From Palsa-504 sp050011155 (GTDB taxonomy: Bacteria > Actinomycetota > Actinomycetes > Streptosporangiales > Streptosporangiaceae): 64,000 nucleotides of DNA. The position numbers and the translations under genes were made by a program. Under the pieces are notes generated by a model. The model worked only from the letters and a program-made list of their open reading frames with translations, did not search any database and was not told the DNA's origin. Location of the stretch: contig JBEKJP010000016.1 in assembly GCA_050011155.1 (NCBI GenBank), positions 35,917-99,916 of the forward strand. The letters are read 5' to 3'. Below, in pieces: positions 61,928 to 64,000 of the stretch; position 1 is the stretch's first letter; the number at the start of each line of letters is the position of its first letter.

Positions 61928-62271
61928 GCACTCGCCCGGGCCCGTGGTTGCGCCCGGCGTGGCTCCCCTCCTGGGCGCCACGTCAGGCAAGCCGATGCCA
62001 GCCGCAGGCGAAACGGCCCACGTAAGGCGACTTCTCGTCGACCGATCACGGTGCGGCTTAGGAGTAAGTCCTGCCTCGACGGGAGATACCGAGTCTCCCG
62101 GGTAGAGAGAAGGGCAGTAGTGGCACACAGAAGGCCGCGAACCCCTCGGCAGGCGAATGTGGGGTCGAAGACCAGGTCGGCCGGGCGAGTGCCACCCACC
62201 TCACACAGCGTCGTCCAATCGGGTCGAGTTCCGTACGTATTGGGCGCAACCGGACTGGAAGGGGGATCGAG

Positions 62272-62952
62272 ATGGAAGTCATAGTCAGAGGACGTCACAT
62301 CACCGTCCCGGCACGTTTCCGTCAGCACGCCACCGCCAAGCTAGCCAAGCTCGAGAAGCTTGACCAGAAGGCGCTACGGGTCGATGTGGAGGTCTCCGAG
62401 GAACGCAACCCGAGGCAGGCTGACCACCGGGAGCGCGTCGAGCTGACCATACGGTCCCGTGGCCCCGCGATCAGGGCCGAGGCGGCGGCGGATGACAGGT
62501 ACGCCGCGCTGGACCTCGCCTTCGCCAAGCTCGAGTCCCGGCTGCGCCGGGCCGCCGACCGGCGCAAGGTCAAGGACAACGTGTCGGTGCGGTCGCCGGG
62601 CGTGCTGGCCGGAGCGGCGCTGACGGGGTCGCCGGACGGACAGCCGCCGCTGGCGAACGGGGCCGTCAGGCCGCGCACCGGCACGGCCGATGACCTGGAC
62701 GGGCAGGCTGACTACGACGAGCCGGAACCGCGCAGCGGCATGGTCCCGATCAAGATGGAGGGAGACGGCCCGCTGGTCCTGCGCGAGAAGGTGCACGCGG
62801 CGAGCCCGATGACCATCGACCAGGCCTTGCTCGAGATGGAACTCGTCGGTCACGACTTCTACTTGTTCCACGACCGCGAGTGCGACCGCTTCAGCGTGGT
62901 CTACCGCCGGCGCGGCTACGACTACGGGGTGATCCGCCTGGTCGAGGAGTAG
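62272..62952 (+). CDS. hpf: Ribosome hibernation-promoting factor, long form
   Basis: A 226-residue protein; ATG behind GGAAGGGGG. Residues 1-105 are the RaiA/S30AE fold (EVIVRGRHITVPARFRQHATAKLAKLEKL...AEAAADDRYAALDLAFAKLESRLRRAADR). A linker of about 55 residues and the dimerisation domain (PMTIDQALLEMELVGHDFYLFHDRECDRFSVVYRRRGYDYGVIRL) follow. Long HPF joins two 70S ribosomes into inactive 100S particles in stationary phase or stress. Confidence 0.93.
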   Translation: MEVIVRGRHITVPARFRQHATAKLAKLEKLDQKALRVDVEVSEERNPRQADHRERVELTIRSRGPAIRAEAAADDRYAALDLAFAKLESRLRRAADRRKVKDNVSVRSPGVLAGAALTGSPDGQPPLANGAVRPRTGTADDLDGQADYDEPEPRSGMVPIKMEGDGPLVLREKVHAASPMTIDQALLEMELVGHDFYLFHDRECDRFSVVYRRRGYDYGVIRLVEE

Positions 62953-63111
62953 CTCCCGGCCGGCCGGACCAGGTTCCGGCGGCGGCCCGCCTGCCGCGGG
63001 CCCGGGACCGGTATGCCCCAGTGGTCCAGGACCGCTTTATCGTGGGGTGTGCGGTACGCGCGCGTCGAGGCTCATGGTGGCCGAGCCAGGATCCGGATTC
63101 CTAACGGCGAG

Positions 63112-63156
63112 GCACGATGCGAGCCGGGTGCGGAAGTGCCCGGCTTGCATCGTGGC
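63112..63156 (+). terminator. Strong hairpin between hpf and the response regulator
   Basis: GCACGATGCGAGCCGGG (63112-63128) pairs with CCCGGCTTGCATCGTG-GC (from 63139) with one G-U pair, around a 10-base loop. It lies 160 bases after hpf and 105 before the next start in a 309-base gap with no other feature. A terminator is likely although no U-run follows. Confidence 0.6.
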
Positions 63157-63261
63157 CTCAGGTCGGTAAGAGTCTGATCACATGACGTGCGTGCCGATCA
63201 TGGCCAGCCTGGTGGCCTGGTGCGGCGGAGGCGGGCGGTGTTCCCCGAGGGAGGCAACGAA

Positions 63262-63993
63262 GTGAGCGCCATGAGCGACGGGCCGGCGACGGCGGCCCGA
63301 CGGCCGGGAGCGGCCAAGCGTCCGGATCCCATCCGGGTGCTGATCGCCGATGATCACGCCCTGTTCCGCCGTGGCCTGGAGATGGTTCTCGCGGAAGAGG
63401 ACGACATCGACATGGTCGGGCAGGCGAGCGACGGGACCGAGGCGGTAGCCGTGGCCGGCGAGTCGCTGCCCGATGTCGTGCTCATGGACATCCGGATGCC
63501 GAAGAGCAGCGGCATCGAGGCGTGCCGGGCGACCAAGGAAGTCGCGCCGAGCGCGAAGATCGTCATGCTGACGATCAGCGACGAGGAAGAGGACCTGTTC
63601 GAGGCGATCCGCGCGGGCGCCAGCGGCTACCTGCTGAAGGACATCCCGCTGGACGAAGTGGCCGAGGCGGTCAGGTCGGTCCACGGCGGCCAGTCGCTGA
63701 TCAACCCCTCGATGGCGGGCAAGCTGCTCACCGAGTTCGCGACGCTGGCCAAGCGCGACACCGAGGAAGAACGGGTGCAGCACGTCGCCCCGCCCAAGCT
63801 CACCGACCGTGAGATGGAAGTGCTCAAGCTCGTCGCCCGCGGCATGAACAACCGTGACATCGCCAAGGAGTTGTTCATCTCGGAGAACACGGTGAAGAAC
63901 CACGTCAGGAACATCCTGGAGAAGCTGCAGATCCACTCCCGGATGGAAGCCGTGATGATCGCCGTCCGGCAGAAGCTGATCGAGTTCAGCTAG
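63262..63993 (+). CDS. NarL/LuxR-type response regulator
   Basis: A 243-residue regulator; GTG at 63262 behind GGGAGG (ATG 63271 alternative). The receiver (25-145) has D30-D31, phospho-acceptor D76 in LMDIRMP, T (MLTISD) and K (LLKD). The HTH (about 180-240) is LTDREMEVLKLVARGMNNRDIAKELFISENTVKNHVRNILEKLQIHSRMEA. No kinase gene is adjacent within the window, so it may be an orphan. A regulator at this place after hpf is conserved in actinomycetes. Confidence 0.93.
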   Translation: MSAMSDGPATAARRPGAAKRPDPIRVLIADDHALFRRGLEMVLAEEDDIDMVGQASDGTEAVAVAGESLPDVVLMDIRMPKSSGIEACRATKEVAPSAKIVMLTISDEEEDLFEAIRAGASGYLLKDIPLDEVAEAVRSVHGGQSLINPSMAGKLLTEFATLAKRDTEEERVQHVAPPKLTDREMEVLKLVARGMNNRDIAKELFISENTVKNHVRNILEKLQIHSRMEAVMIAVRQKLIEFS

Positions 63994-64000
63994 GACTCTG

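Larger units (their letters stand above)
60619..62271. other. Repeat-rich gap where comF is expected, and hpf leader
   Basis: No comF-like phosphoribosyltransferase is visible. Contents: dispersed segment I copy 2 (60752-60901), a possible 48-codon ORF (61207), a palindrome half-site (61170), segment II copy 2 (61570-61711), an A+T-rich promoter zone (61740-61920) with TTATG repeats, and a 350-base G+C-rich leader before hpf. Confidence 0.6.

Noticed and set aside
61925..62284. 119-codon ORF upstream of hpf as a protein gene
   Set aside because: Arg-rich, no recognisable motif and overlapping the hpf start; treated as leader sequence, although the ATG placement is noted.

Overview
The window is chromosomal DNA of a high-GC actinomycete, uniformly G+C-rich with strong G/C bias at third codon positions. 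Three conserved blocks point there: the coenzyme F420 genes (fbiC, fbiB, fbiA); a whiB – large glycosyltransferase – DUF5719 – DUF3499 – manB – Trm112 – sugar-isomerase – CDF – sahH run; and mtrA-mtrB-lpqB-hpf. Their order resembles that of Streptomyces and its relatives. Genus cannot be fixed from the sequence. The large paralogue set, dispersed intergenic repeats and loss of comF suggest a large-genome filamentous lineage (Streptosporangiales or near it) rather than a typical Streptomyces; that is inference.

Region 1 (1-7.3 kb) opens with the 3' end of a GH51 arabinofuranosidase and then holds the most unusual locus: a class III nucleotidyl-cyclase-like protein behind a 23-codon leader ORF (minus strand), a divergent protein combining HTH-like and alpha/alpha-toroid-like regions, a two-TM protein, a radical SAM protein whose C-terminal half resembles viperin, and a PfkB-family kinase with a GAGE instead of GAGD active-site motif. 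The divergent spacer is packed with GTTGTC/GACAAC motifs, and an imperfect ~130-bp element is repeated upstream of the two-TM gene and the radical SAM gene. This is the best candidate for an undescribed (defence or nucleotide-signalling) system.

Region 2 (7.3-18.4 kb) is accessory: MerR, 2H phosphoesterase, a His/Pro-rich coiled-coil protein, LysR/MFS, ArsR/amidohydrolase, a decayed methionine-synthase-like pseudogene, a repeat-filled gap, a lone TOPRIM protein and an HTH protein. Region 3 (18.3-24.1 kb) pairs an esterase with an aminoacyl-phosphatidylglycerol synthase beside a divergent two-component system, followed by a HAD hydrolase. Region 4 (24.3-32.7 kb) is mostly housekeeping: DUF2342 metalloprotease, epimerase, MoaE, PDZ/Lon-like protease, methyltransferase, glycosyltransferase, sugar nucleotidyltransferase and AlkA-like glycosylase.

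Region 5 (33-50 kb) is the F420 and mannose-metabolism core. fbiC is convergent with fbiB-fbiA; whiB precedes the 1311-residue glycosyltransferase and its DUF5719 partner; manB, Trm112, the sugar isomerase and the CDF transporter form a tightly overlapping operon. Region 6 (50.3-64 kb) has a MerR gene with an expanded wing, two tandem adenosylhomocysteinase-type genes (bacterial long form, then archaeal-like short form), a GT87-like membrane protein, ung, mtrA-mtrB-lpqB, a repeat-filled gap where comF would be expected, then hpf and a LuxR-type response regulator.

Two unrelated families of dispersed intergenic repeats link distant parts of the window: four copies of a ~50-bp TGAAACC...GGTTYCA element, and longer segments shared by the 15.6-16.0 kb, 50.2 kb and 60.7-61.7 kb gaps. 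No rRNA, recognisable tRNA, insertion sequence or CRISPR array was seen.
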